This document shows, in pieces, positions 24,166-31,969 of a stretch of DNA of 64,000 nucleotides. Below the pieces are notes generated by a model that saw only the letters and a program-made list of their open reading frames with translations, was not told the origin of the DNA and searched no databases. The position numbers and the translations under genes are program-made. Within the stretch, counting starts at the first letter, position 1. Each line of letters starts with the position of its first letter. Source of the stretch: Bacteroidia bacterium (GTDB lineage Bacteria > Bacteroidota > Bacteroidia > B-17B0 > Aurantibacillaceae); NCBI GenBank assembly GCA_018000995.1, contig JAGNIU010000010.1, positions 1-64,000 on the forward strand, in the 5' to 3' direction.

Positions 24166-25583
24166 AAAATTTAAAATACACATTACTTTTAATCATTACT
24201 TTTTTCAGTAGCACTTTAAGTGTTGCAGATACTGAATCACCTCTAACAATTGCCGTTTCTGACTTTGCTACTAAAGGTGGGGCAGCCGACCAGCAATGGA
24301 TTGGAAACAGTTGTATTGAAGCAATAGTTTCTAAATTATCAGGACAAAAAAATATTAAGGTCATTGAGCGCCAATATTTGAGTAAGATTATTGACGAAAT
24401 AAAATTACAGGCTTCGGGTTTAGTTGATGAAAACACTGCGGTTGAAGCAGGCAATCTGGTGGCGGTAAAATATTTTGTTATTGGCTCAGCTACAATTTCA
24501 GAATCTAATATTGTGCTTCGTGTACGCGTGGTGGATGTTGGCACTTCTCAAATCAAAACATCATCTGAAGTAAGTGGCACCTTAAATGATATATTTAAAT
24601 TACAAAATGAGCTCACTCAGAAAATTGCAGCTGGTCTGACTTTGGGAAATGTTACGTTTGAAAGTAATGATGCCGGCAACCAACCTAATATGACCTTCTC
24701 GGTAGCGAATAAATTAGAGAAAATTAAAAAACTGGCTGACGCCCTACCCTTCTTTACATTAGACCCTGCAAGAAAACGTAAAAACGCAGAATATCTTTTG
24801 GCAATGAACATGTGTGATGATTTGATTGAAAAATTCCCAACACTACAAAAAGCACATTACTATAAAGGTTTATTCAGTATACAATCTGAAGATTATACAA
24901 CTTCCGATATTGAATCGAAAGAAGCAAAAAATCTCAATAAGGAAGATGCGGATGCTTATTTACTACGCGCCTTTCATTTTTACGTGAACGAAAAATATTT
25001 TGAAGCAGAACAAGCTTTATCTTATGCCTCGTCTAAATTTCCTTACGATTCACGTATTTGGTATGCATTAGCAAAAGTGAATTTGGGTCAGAATAACACT
25101 ACAGCTGCCATTGAGAACTTAATCAATTCACTTAACAATTCTCCTTATCTTGAAATTGCAGAAACCAACTTGCGTTCTCTTTTGGGAAGCACTCAGATCT
25201 CCGCCTCGTCATTTTCAAACATTAAATACTATAATGTTTCTGTATTATATAAAGTAATGTATAGTCTGGGCGGTTCGTTGAATGAGAATACTTATAATTT
25301 AGCAAAAGAAACATCAATGAGTGCTCCAAACTACGCAGTTCCGTTTTATTTAATGGGCTTATATGAAAAAGCAAAAGGAAAAGCAGAAAGCGCGCAAGCT
25401 AGTTTCTTCTCGGCGATAAAATTAAAACCAACCTTTGCTGAAGCACATCGGGATTTTGGAACACTTCTTTTAGCTAATGGTAAATGCAAAACAGGAAAAC
25501 ATCATTTAGAACTTTATATGCAATCTACCAATGCAGCCTCTGACTTTACTGAACTACATCAAAAAATTAAAAACTGTAATTAA
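24162..25583 (+). CDS. CsgG-like N-terminal domain fused to TPR repeats
   Basis: The 473-residue protein has a signal peptide to about residue 23. A CsgG/TolB-N/FlgO-like domain spans about 27-150 ('TIAVSDFATKGGAADQQWIGNSC', 'KNIKVIERQYLSKIIDEI', 'AVKYFVIGSATISESNIVLRVRVVDVGT'). Five to six TPR units follow at about 195-460, e.g. 'AHYYKGLFSIQSEDYTTSD' and 'AVPFYLMGLYEKAKGKAESAQASFFSAIKLKPTFAEAHRDFG'. CsgG itself is an outer-membrane secretion channel, but this form lacks the lipobox and the barrel hairpins, so it is more likely a ring or scaffold. It is joined to the LPP20 gene by a 4-bp overlap. Confidence 0.82.
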   Translation: MKNLKYTLLLIITFFSSTLSVADTESPLTIAVSDFATKGGAADQQWIGNSCIEAIVSKLSGQKNIKVIERQYLSKIIDEIKLQASGLVDENTAVEAGNLVAVKYFVIGSATISESNIVLRVRVVDVGTSQIKTSSEVSGTLNDIFKLQNELTQKIAAGLTLGNVTFESNDAGNQPNMTFSVANKLEKIKKLADALPFFTLDPARKRKNAEYLLAMNMCDDLIEKFPTLQKAHYYKGLFSIQSEDYTTSDIESKEAKNLNKEDADAYLLRAFHFYVNEKYFEAEQALSYASSKFPYDSRIWYALAKVNLGQNNTTAAIENLINSLNNSPYLEIAETNLRSLLGSTQISASSFSNIKYYNVSVLYKVMYSLGGSLNENTYNLAKETSMSAPNYAVPFYLMGLYEKAKGKAESAQASFFSAIKLKPTFAEAHRDFGTLLLANGKCKTGKHHLELYMQSTNAASDFTELHQKIKNCN

Positions 25584-25589
25584 TAAACT

Positions 25590-26153
25590 ATGAAAAAAAC
25601 AATCAAATTTATTCTGTTAATCGCAATTATTATTGGCGGCATTAGCTGTAATAATAAAGCTAATTTAGCTCCACAAGATGGACCGAAATTAAAAATAGGT
25701 GATGTGTATTATGGTGGCGCAGTTTTTTATGTAGAACCGAGTGGTAAACATGGCTTAGTTGTCAATTTTGATGGGGGATCAACTGTTGTCTGGGCGCCTT
25801 ATTCAGCAATAACCGGTGCAACTCAAGACACTCTTTATGCCGGATTAAATAATACCAATTTACTTGCTTCATTTTTTGGTTCAGCCACTTGTGCAGCCCG
25901 AAAATGTTATGACAAGGTTTCCTATGATTATAATGATTGGTACTTGCCATCAAAATATGAACTAAATCTGCTGCGTTTACAAAATAAAAGCCTCCCAACG
26001 TATTACCAATTAAACGAAGGATCATACTACTGGAGCTCAACAGAGTTTTCAAGTACCCAGGCTTGGCGTCAACTCATATCAGCAACAACATTAAACCAAT
26101 CGAAGGCCAGCAAAACCGGAAGCAATTATTATGTTGCTATAAGAAGATTCTAA
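25590..26153 (+). CDS. DUF1566-type lipoprotein (uninterrupted domain)
   Basis: The 187-residue product has lipobox GGISC (cysteine about 20). It then has the DUF1566/Lcl-C fold: 'KIGDVYYGGAVFYVEPSGKHGLVV', 'DWYLPSKYELNLL' and 'YYWSSTEFSSTQAWRQL', ending 'YYVAIRRF'. This C-type-lectin-like fold is common in fibrobacter and Bacteroidota surface proteins. Together with the barrel gene downstream it forms the first of two tandem units; the second unit has a related lipoprotein with an inserted domain. It starts 6 nt after the CsgG gene. Confidence 0.82.
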   Translation: MKKTIKFILLIAIIIGGISCNNKANLAPQDGPKLKIGDVYYGGAVFYVEPSGKHGLVVNFDGGSTVVWAPYSAITGATQDTLYAGLNNTNLLASFFGSATCAARKCYDKVSYDYNDWYLPSKYELNLLRLQNKSLPTYYQLNEGSYYWSSTEFSSTQAWRQLISATTLNQSKASKTGSNYYVAIRRF

Positions 26154-26174
26154 TAAATAATTATTATTAACGAC

Positions 26175-27389
26175 ATGAAAAATAGATTAAAAATAGTTCT
26201 TACTTGCCTGTTCTTTATCACTGGTATGTGCGCTTTGAATGCACAAATGTATAGCGACACCAAAAAAACGGAAGTACAGCTAAAGAAAAAAGAAACGCCT
26301 GAAAAAGACTCAACTAAATCGCGCAATGTTCCCGGATTTATTTTTAGCATGACTGCCGGAGTAAATAGAGGGATAACTTCAGGAAACTATTCAATTCGTT
26401 ATGAGTTTGACGATGAAGAAGGTTATATATACAACGAATATAAAGTTAAAAACACATTTGGTTATAGAGTTGGTACAGGAGTTGCTCTTCAGTTCAAGAA
26501 GTTCATCTTAGAACTTCCTGTTACGATTTGTGTTGATAGATTTAAAATACCTGAAATAAGTGAAACTGATCGCTTACGAATAGGCTCTCTTGAATTCGGA
26601 TTAAATCAATATTTCAAATTCCTAAAGGGAAAACACTACTTTTTGATTGGTGAATATATGGCGTTGCACGAACACTTCGATATTAATTCATTTGGTTTAA
26701 ACTTAGGCTATGGCTACAATATATTAAAACGTTTAAATGTAAGTTTAAGGTATCAATTTAATTTTATGAGTTTAAATAGAAGTGCGCCGATGATTCAGGC
26801 GTATAAAGGCACCTCTACAGATGACTATTACTGGATGTGGAATAATAGATATAACACTTTACAACTTGTAGCAAAGTATGATTTAGTGCATGGCGTTAGT
26901 CATAAAAAGTATAAAAATAAAAAATCCCCTAAGAAATCAGATAATGAATACGAATACCTAAATTCACAAAACACCTACACTCCTCCTCCAACTAAAGTTG
27001 CAGTTGATTACTCGGGTTATTCTGACTCAGATTTAAATTTAGCTCTTAAAGAAGCGAATTCGAAAAGTGATTTGGATGCTATGCTTGGTATTCAAAAAGA
27101 ATTAGATAAACGTAAACAAGCTGATGAGTTTAGCAAATACAGTTATGTTCAATTAGAGCAAGAATTAAATAAAGCTCTCGACAAAGAAGATTACAAGCGT
27201 GCCGACATGATTAAAAAAGAAATGGCGAAACGTGATACTCAAAAAGGAATGCCTTCAGAAAATAAAGGTGATAGCTTAGAAAGTAAATCTATTGAAGAGC
27301 TGAATAAACTAAAAGAGGAAGCTGTACAAAAAGAAGATTACGATAAAGCAAAACAAATTCAAGATATCATTAACAAGAAAAAACCATAA
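26175..27389 (+). CDS. Outer-membrane beta-barrel protein with UVR-like helical tail (paralogue 1)
   Basis: The 404-residue product has a signal peptide (MKNRLKIVLTCLFFITGMCA then LNAQ). A region of about residues 45-235 has alternating amphipathic strands ('FGYRVGTGVALQFKKFILELPVTICVDRF', 'FGLNLGYGYNILKRLNVSLRYQFNF') like a PorT-type 8-strand barrel. The last 120 residues hold three UVR-like helical hairpins ('SDLNLALKEANSKSDLDAML', 'LEQELNKALDKEDYKRADMI', 'LKEEAVQKEDYDKAKQIQ'). Its tail is nearly identical to that of the paralogue at 28389. It may anchor the system in the outer membrane with the tail facing the periplasm. Confidence 0.75.
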   Translation: MKNRLKIVLTCLFFITGMCALNAQMYSDTKKTEVQLKKKETPEKDSTKSRNVPGFIFSMTAGVNRGITSGNYSIRYEFDDEEGYIYNEYKVKNTFGYRVGTGVALQFKKFILELPVTICVDRFKIPEISETDRLRIGSLEFGLNQYFKFLKGKHYFLIGEYMALHEHFDINSFGLNLGYGYNILKRLNVSLRYQFNFMSLNRSAPMIQAYKGTSTDDYYWMWNNRYNTLQLVAKYDLVHGVSHKKYKNKKSPKKSDNEYEYLNSQNTYTPPPTKVAVDYSGYSDSDLNLALKEANSKSDLDAMLGIQKELDKRKQADEFSKYSYVQLEQELNKALDKEDYKRADMIKKEMAKRDTQKGMPSENKGDSLESKSIEELNKLKEEAVQKEDYDKAKQIQDIINKKKP

Positions 27390-27390
27390 C

Positions 27391-28386
27391 ATGAAAAACC
27401 TAAGTAAACTTGCCCTTTTAATTGCAATTACCTCACTCGTTTTTGCATGCGGAGATAAAAAAGTTTTAGAGCCTGCTGCTTCTGTAAAAAAAGAAGTGCC
27501 AAAAAAAATAGGCGACTCTTATCAGGGCGGAACTATATTTTATGTAGACGGATCTGGTCAACATGGTTATATCGCAGCGCCCAACGATATTCAATCGTTT
27601 GGTAATATTTTGATACCTGATAATTCTCAGATAACATCTAACATTGTGGTTACAGGAGTGCCTGAAACTTCAGGACTTCTTTTAACATCAGTTAGGATTA
27701 GCATTTCACATACATATAATCAAGATTTAGACATTTCATTAAAAGCTCCCAACGGAACTATTATAGATTTATCAAGCGATAACGGTGGAACAGGTGATAA
27801 TTATACTAATACAAGTTTTGGATATACTGGAGGACCAATTACTTCAGGTAGCGCGCCTTTTACGGGAAGCTTCACCCCTGAGCAATCTTTTTCGAACTTT
27901 ACTGGCACAACAAATAACGGAACATGGAGTCTAATTGTAGCTGATGATGCAAGTGCTGATGTTGGAACCTTAATAAGTTGGTCAATATCCTTTAATCCGT
28001 TCGGAACATTTAGTTGTCCAACACCAAACTTTGGATGGTACAATGGCATAAATTTAACAACAGGGGCTTCTGGATCTTCTGCAGGAACTGGCTCAGGCAA
28101 CACATCAGTAATTGTAACATCACAAGGAATTGGCACATATGCAGCTTCATATTGTAATGCCTATACCAATGGAGGTTATTCTGATTGGTTTCTACCATCA
28201 ATGTACGAATTGGATTATTTATATCAGAACAGAAGTTTTATTGGAAATTTGAACCTATCTGCTATTTATTGGTCTTCCACTGAATTTAATTCCAATACTG
28301 CATGGGCCACAAATTTCAGTAACGGACTCATGAGTAATTACACAAAATCAAGTTCTTATTTAGTTAGACCAATCAGATCATTCTAA
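27391..28386 (+). CDS. DUF1566 lipoprotein with an inserted proprotein convertase P-domain
   Basis: The 331-residue product has lipobox LVFAC (cysteine about 20). The DUF1566 fold begins ('KIGDSYQGGTIFYVDGSGQHGYIAAP') and is interrupted at about residues 70-205 by a P-domain ('VRISISHTYNQDLDISLKAPNG', 'TNNGTWSLIVADDASADVG'). It then resumes ('FGWYNGINLTTGASG', 'DWFLPSMYELDYL', 'IYWSSTEFNSNTAW') to the end. P-domains are beta-sandwich modules found beside subtilases and in Bacteroidota surface proteins, often as binding units. It begins 1 nt after the barrel gene. A nested insertion relative to the paralogue at 25590 is evident. Confidence 0.83.
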   Translation: MKNLSKLALLIAITSLVFACGDKKVLEPAASVKKEVPKKIGDSYQGGTIFYVDGSGQHGYIAAPNDIQSFGNILIPDNSQITSNIVVTGVPETSGLLLTSVRISISHTYNQDLDISLKAPNGTIIDLSSDNGGTGDNYTNTSFGYTGGPITSGSAPFTGSFTPEQSFSNFTGTTNNGTWSLIVADDASADVGTLISWSISFNPFGTFSCPTPNFGWYNGINLTTGASGSSAGTGSGNTSVIVTSQGIGTYAASYCNAYTNGGYSDWFLPSMYELDYLYQNRSFIGNLNLSAIYWSSTEFNSNTAWATNFSNGLMSNYTKSSSYLVRPIRSF

Positions 28387-28388
28387 TA

Positions 28389-29669
28389 ATGTTATTTAAA
28401 AAGAATCAAATGAAATTTAATATAAAAAATAGTTTACTTCTCATCATATTCTCAATCTCATTTAGCACATATTATGCGCAAATGTACAGCGAGCCTCAGA
28501 AAACTGAAGTAAAAAAAGAAAAGCCAAAAAAGGCCGTTGCTCCAGTAGACACCAGTGGCAAAAAGTATTTAGGTATTGGTTTAATTGTTAACGGAACTGC
28601 GGGTCTATCTTATGGCATATCTAAAGGTAATTACAATTACGATATCTATAAAACGAATTACTCTCCATACAGTGCCCGTTCAGAAGATTACGACAGATAT
28701 ACTTACTCCTTAAAACACGCCATTGGCTACCGACTTGGCTTTGGCGTTGGTTTCCAAAGCAGGTCATTTGGTGTAGAAATTCCTGTTATGTTTTGCGTCG
28801 ACAGATTTAAAGTTCCTGACATAAGCTCAAAAAATCGTTTAAAAATAAGATCGTTAGAACTTGGACTGAATGAAAACTGGCGTTTTGCAAAAGAAAAAGC
28901 TTTTATTCTTTTTGGACAGTACTTCGCATATAACTGGTTGTTTAAGGGTGAGCATTCCATTGGACTCAATTTTGGAGCCGGGTATGTATTTCTTAAGAAA
29001 TTTAATGTGAGTTTAAGATATAAGTTTAACTTATTTTCAATTGATAGAAATGAGTCTGGCGTTGTGCGTTTCGAGGATTATCCCGATAAGGACGAATCAT
29101 TTACTATTGGAAACGTTCGCTCAGCTTATAATTCTTTGCTACTCGTGTTACATTATGATTTAGTAAATACTCGAAAAATGAAATACGTTAAGAAAAAACA
29201 ACCTAAAGTAAAAAAACCAGCTGATGATTACGAGTATTTAAATCAACAAAATATTTCAACCCCTACTCCAACTAAACCGGCAATTGATTATTCAGGTTAT
29301 TCTGATTCAGATTTAAATTTAGCTCTAAAAGAAGCCAATTCGAAAAGTGATTTGGATGCTATGCTTGGTATTCAGAAAGAATTAGATAAGCGTAAACAAG
29401 CGGATGAGTTTAGCAAATTCAGTTATGTTCAATTAGAACAAGAATTAAATAAAGCTTTAGACAAAGAAGATTACAAGCGTGCCGATATGATTAAAAAAGA
29501 AATGGCGAAACGCGATACCCAAAAAGGAATGCCTTCTGAAAACAAAGGTGATAGTTTAGAAAGTAAGTCTATTGAAGAATTGCAAAAACTAAAAGATGAA
29601 GCCGTACAAAAAGAAGATTACGATAAAGCAAAACTAATTCAAGATATAATTAACAAGAAAAAACCATAA
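28389..29669 (+). CDS. Outer-membrane beta-barrel protein with UVR-like helical tail (paralogue 2)
   Basis: The 426-residue product has a signal peptide (MKFNIKNSLLLIIFSISFST then YYAQ). A second ATG at 28410, seven codons in, is an equally good start. The barrel region (about 55-255) resembles the paralogue at 26175 only moderately ('IGYRLGFGVGFQSRSFGVEIPVMFCVDRFKVP'). The last 120 residues (three UVR-like hairpins) differ from it at only a handful of positions. It follows the P-domain lipoprotein by 2 nt, completing the second lipoprotein-barrel unit. Confidence 0.75.
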   Translation: MLFKKNQMKFNIKNSLLLIIFSISFSTYYAQMYSEPQKTEVKKEKPKKAVAPVDTSGKKYLGIGLIVNGTAGLSYGISKGNYNYDIYKTNYSPYSARSEDYDRYTYSLKHAIGYRLGFGVGFQSRSFGVEIPVMFCVDRFKVPDISSKNRLKIRSLELGLNENWRFAKEKAFILFGQYFAYNWLFKGEHSIGLNFGAGYVFLKKFNVSLRYKFNLFSIDRNESGVVRFEDYPDKDESFTIGNVRSAYNSLLLVLHYDLVNTRKMKYVKKKQPKVKKPADDYEYLNQQNISTPTPTKPAIDYSGYSDSDLNLALKEANSKSDLDAMLGIQKELDKRKQADEFSKFSYVQLEQELNKALDKEDYKRADMIKKEMAKRDTQKGMPSENKGDSLESKSIEELQKLKDEAVQKEDYDKAKLIQDIINKKKP

Positions 29670-29686
29670 CCAAAACAAATCCCTAT

Positions 29687-30493
29687 ATGAAAAAAATGAA
29701 TTTAAAATTATTACTACTTGCACTAGTTGCGATTACAATTACCTCGTGTAAAACAAAAGGTAAAGCCTTTTTATACACAGAGTCTTCTATTTCACCTTCT
29801 GAAGTAAAAGGAAGAACTGTAGGCATTTTACCAAATCGTTTACCCGTTACGTTACAAAACAGCGAAGAGTGGCGTAAAAGAAATTACGAGTCCATTAAAA
29901 AAATATTAGTGGCCCAAGGCTTTAGTGTTGTTGATTATAACACGTGCAATCAAATGTTCCAGCAATCCGGTTTACCACTTGAGGATACAAAATCGTCGAG
30001 AGATAAATATGCTGATCTTGCTCAGAAGATGAATGCCGATCTGCTAATATTTCCATATTACGGCACAACTTTCTCAAGTACAGGTTTCAGTAACTCATAT
30101 ATTTCAATTGCTTCACTACAGTTCTACAGCTTAAAACATAATGATTTTAGCGCGCGTGTAGATCTTGAAGGTGTGACTAAAATACAAACCTGGCCGCAAA
30201 TGGTACCTTACGCAGGGATCATTTATCAAATCCTTATACTTGGACCATGCAGAAAAGGGCATAAAAAAGCTTTTAATAAAGCATTTCAAGAAGGTTTCAA
30301 TACTTATTTTTCTCGCTTCTCCGGTGGTTCAAACGGTGGCGGTAGCAGTACACCCGGAAACAACTCAGGAGGTTCTAAATACGGTAAATATTCTGTAGAG
30401 GAATTAGAAACATTAAAGAAAGCGGCTGCCGCAAATGGCGATTACAAAACAGCAGGCGAAATTAAAGACGAATTAGATAAACGTAAAAAATAA
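29687..30493 (+). CDS. Lipoprotein with one UVR-like C-terminal hairpin
   Basis: The 268-residue product has lipobox TITSC (cysteine about 21). A domain follows ('VKGRTVGILPNRLPVTLQNSEEWRKRNYESIKKILVAQGFSVVDY' and 'KYADLAQKMNADLLIFPYYG') that resembles the periplasmic CsgG/TolB-N-like alpha/beta fold. Near residues 210-228 there is a Gly/Ser-rich linker, then one UVR-like unit ('SVEELETLKKAAAANGDYKTAGEIKDELDKRKK'). Assignment to a fold is inference. It lies 17 nt after the second barrel gene and before a hairpin, apparently closing the main run. Confidence 0.7.
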   Translation: MKKMNLKLLLLALVAITITSCKTKGKAFLYTESSISPSEVKGRTVGILPNRLPVTLQNSEEWRKRNYESIKKILVAQGFSVVDYNTCNQMFQQSGLPLEDTKSSRDKYADLAQKMNADLLIFPYYGTTFSSTGFSNSYISIASLQFYSLKHNDFSARVDLEGVTKIQTWPQMVPYAGIIYQILILGPCRKGHKKAFNKAFQEGFNTYFSRFSGGSNGGGSSTPGNNSGGSKYGKYSVEELETLKKAAAANGDYKTAGEIKDELDKRKK

Positions 30494-30500
30494 AACATCA

Positions 30501-30522
30501 CGGGCGCGCAAGCGCCCGTTTT
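30501..30522 (+). terminator. GC-rich hairpin after the UVR-tailed lipoprotein
   Basis: The perfect 7-bp stem CGGGCGC (30501-30507) / GCGCCCG (30512-30518) has a GCAA loop of the stable GNRA type. It is strikingly GC-rich for this AT-rich DNA. Only four T follow, so termination may be partial. Confidence 0.65.
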
Positions 30523-30535
30523 CAATAAAACTCAA

Positions 30536-31894
30536 ATGAAAAATAGATTCAGCATTATATTTATTCTGTTAGCAACAACTCTGTTCTCTCAAAAAAAACC
30601 GGAGTGGATTACTAACCGCCCCTTTTCAAATGATTTTTTTATTGGAATAAACTTTGCTTCCAAAGAAAGCTCAGATTATATCGATCAGGCTATATTAAAA
30701 GCTTTAAATAACCTTTCTTCAGAAATAGTAGTAAACATTAAAAGTGAAACTTTTTTAAAAACTACTGATATAGATAATGAAGTTAAACAATCGTACGAAA
30801 GCAATATAAAAGCTAATGTGCAAAAAGACCTTGAAGGCTATGAGCAGGTTGAAGTTTGGCAGGATAAAAAAGAATATTGGGTTTACTATCGTTTATCAAA
30901 ATCAGCTTACTACTCGCTAAAACGCCAGAAATTTGAAACTGCTCTTACAAGTTCAACCGAACTTTTTAATAAAGCTAAACAAGATGAAGCAGCAGGTAAT
31001 TTTGTACAGGCTATTCACTCCTACATTTTAAGTACTAAACCTATTGAACCTTACCTTGCCGAAACATTTGATGCTGTTTTAAAAAACAAAAGCAACGAGA
31101 TTCTATCAGGTGCAATTAACGGAATCAATACCATTTTCGCTAACCTAAAAGTGGTTCCACAAAACAAAAAAATAGTTCAAAAAAACGGCGAAAAAGTTAC
31201 TCAAACTCTGAATACAAAAGTACTTTTCTCTAAAGCCGGAAAACAAATCCCCGTTTCGTCTCTTCCTCTTAAATACATTACAGAAAAAGGAACTATTTCA
31301 TTAACCGCAAATAAATCTGTTACCGACGATCAAGGGTTTACATCAACACAAATGACCGATGTTTCTGCACCAGATAACAATGCATCACTAAAGGCAATTA
31401 TTGATTTAGAAGAACTCCTACGCGAAAATGATGATGTTTTAATTACTAAAGCTGTTCTCAGAAAAGCGAGTCCTTACGATATGTTTATTATAACCATCAG
31501 AAATCCTACTATTTTCTTTATCGCGAATGAAAAAAACTTAGCAAAAAAATTAGCCGTAAATGTTTTGGAACCTGCTTTAAAAGATTATTTAAAACAAAAT
31601 GGATTTACATTTGTCCCTTCAAAATCTGAAGCTGATTTTATAATTGATATTACTGCCGACACACGAAAAGGCGGAGGAGCTTATGATTTATCTGTTACAT
31701 TTTTGGATGCAAATATTACTTTAACGAATGCAAAAAGTAATGAGCAAATTTATTCAAAACAATTCTCGAGCATCAAAGGCGTAAAACAAGATCATGAAGC
31801 AGCCGGAAATGAAGCCTACAGAAAAACAATAAATACCAATTTCAAAAATGAACTCTTTCCTGAGTTGAATTCGAAATTTAAAATAAATCCGTAA
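30536..31894 (+). CDS. Exported LPP20-type protein with long C-terminal extension
   Basis: The 452-residue product has a signal peptide (MKNRFSIIFILLATTLFSQ). An LPP20-like N-terminal domain follows ('FFIGINFASKESSDYIDQAILKALNNLSSEIVVNIKSETF', 'YWVYYRLSKSAYYSLKRQKFETAL'). A helical stretch ('NKAKQDEAAGNFVQAIHSYILSTKPIEPYLAETF') may be TPR-like, and a C-terminal domain at about 335-450 ('LKDYLKQNGFTFVPSKSEADFIIDITADTRK') looks like an alpha/beta domain. It lies just past a hairpin but on the same strand, so it may belong to the same system or have its own promoter. Confidence 0.75.
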   Translation: MKNRFSIIFILLATTLFSQKKPEWITNRPFSNDFFIGINFASKESSDYIDQAILKALNNLSSEIVVNIKSETFLKTTDIDNEVKQSYESNIKANVQKDLEGYEQVEVWQDKKEYWVYYRLSKSAYYSLKRQKFETALTSSTELFNKAKQDEAAGNFVQAIHSYILSTKPIEPYLAETFDAVLKNKSNEILSGAINGINTIFANLKVVPQNKKIVQKNGEKVTQTLNTKVLFSKAGKQIPVSSLPLKYITEKGTISLTANKSVTDDQGFTSTQMTDVSAPDNNASLKAIIDLEELLRENDDVLITKAVLRKASPYDMFIITIRNPTIFFIANEKNLAKKLAVNVLEPALKDYLKQNGFTFVPSKSEADFIIDITADTRKGGGAYDLSVTFLDANITLTNAKSNEQIYSKQFSSIKGVKQDHEAAGNEAYRKTINTNFKNELFPELNSKFKINP

Positions 31895-31944
31895 ACACCT
31901 TAACCCTCAGGATCTTAATCTCTTTTTAATTTCATAAAATACCA

Positions 31945-31959
31945 ATACCTTTAAGGTAT
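31945..31959. promoter_or_regulatory. Palindrome ATACCTT-T-AAGGTAT before the aldo/keto reductase gene
   Basis: This short perfect inverted repeat lies 10 nt upstream of the ATG at 31970. It contains TACCTTTA, a near match to the -7 consensus, so it could be a promoter overlapped by an operator. Confidence 0.35.
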
Positions 31960-31969
31960 AGATTTTATT

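Noticed and set aside
24128-24544. 138-codon frame antisense to the CsgG gene
   Set aside because: No signal, domain or upstream motif; the opposite strand encodes clear CsgG motifs throughout.
27801-28136. 111-codon frame antisense to the P-domain lipoprotein
   Set aside because: It mirrors the repetitive Gly/Thr codons of the P-domain and has no independent support.
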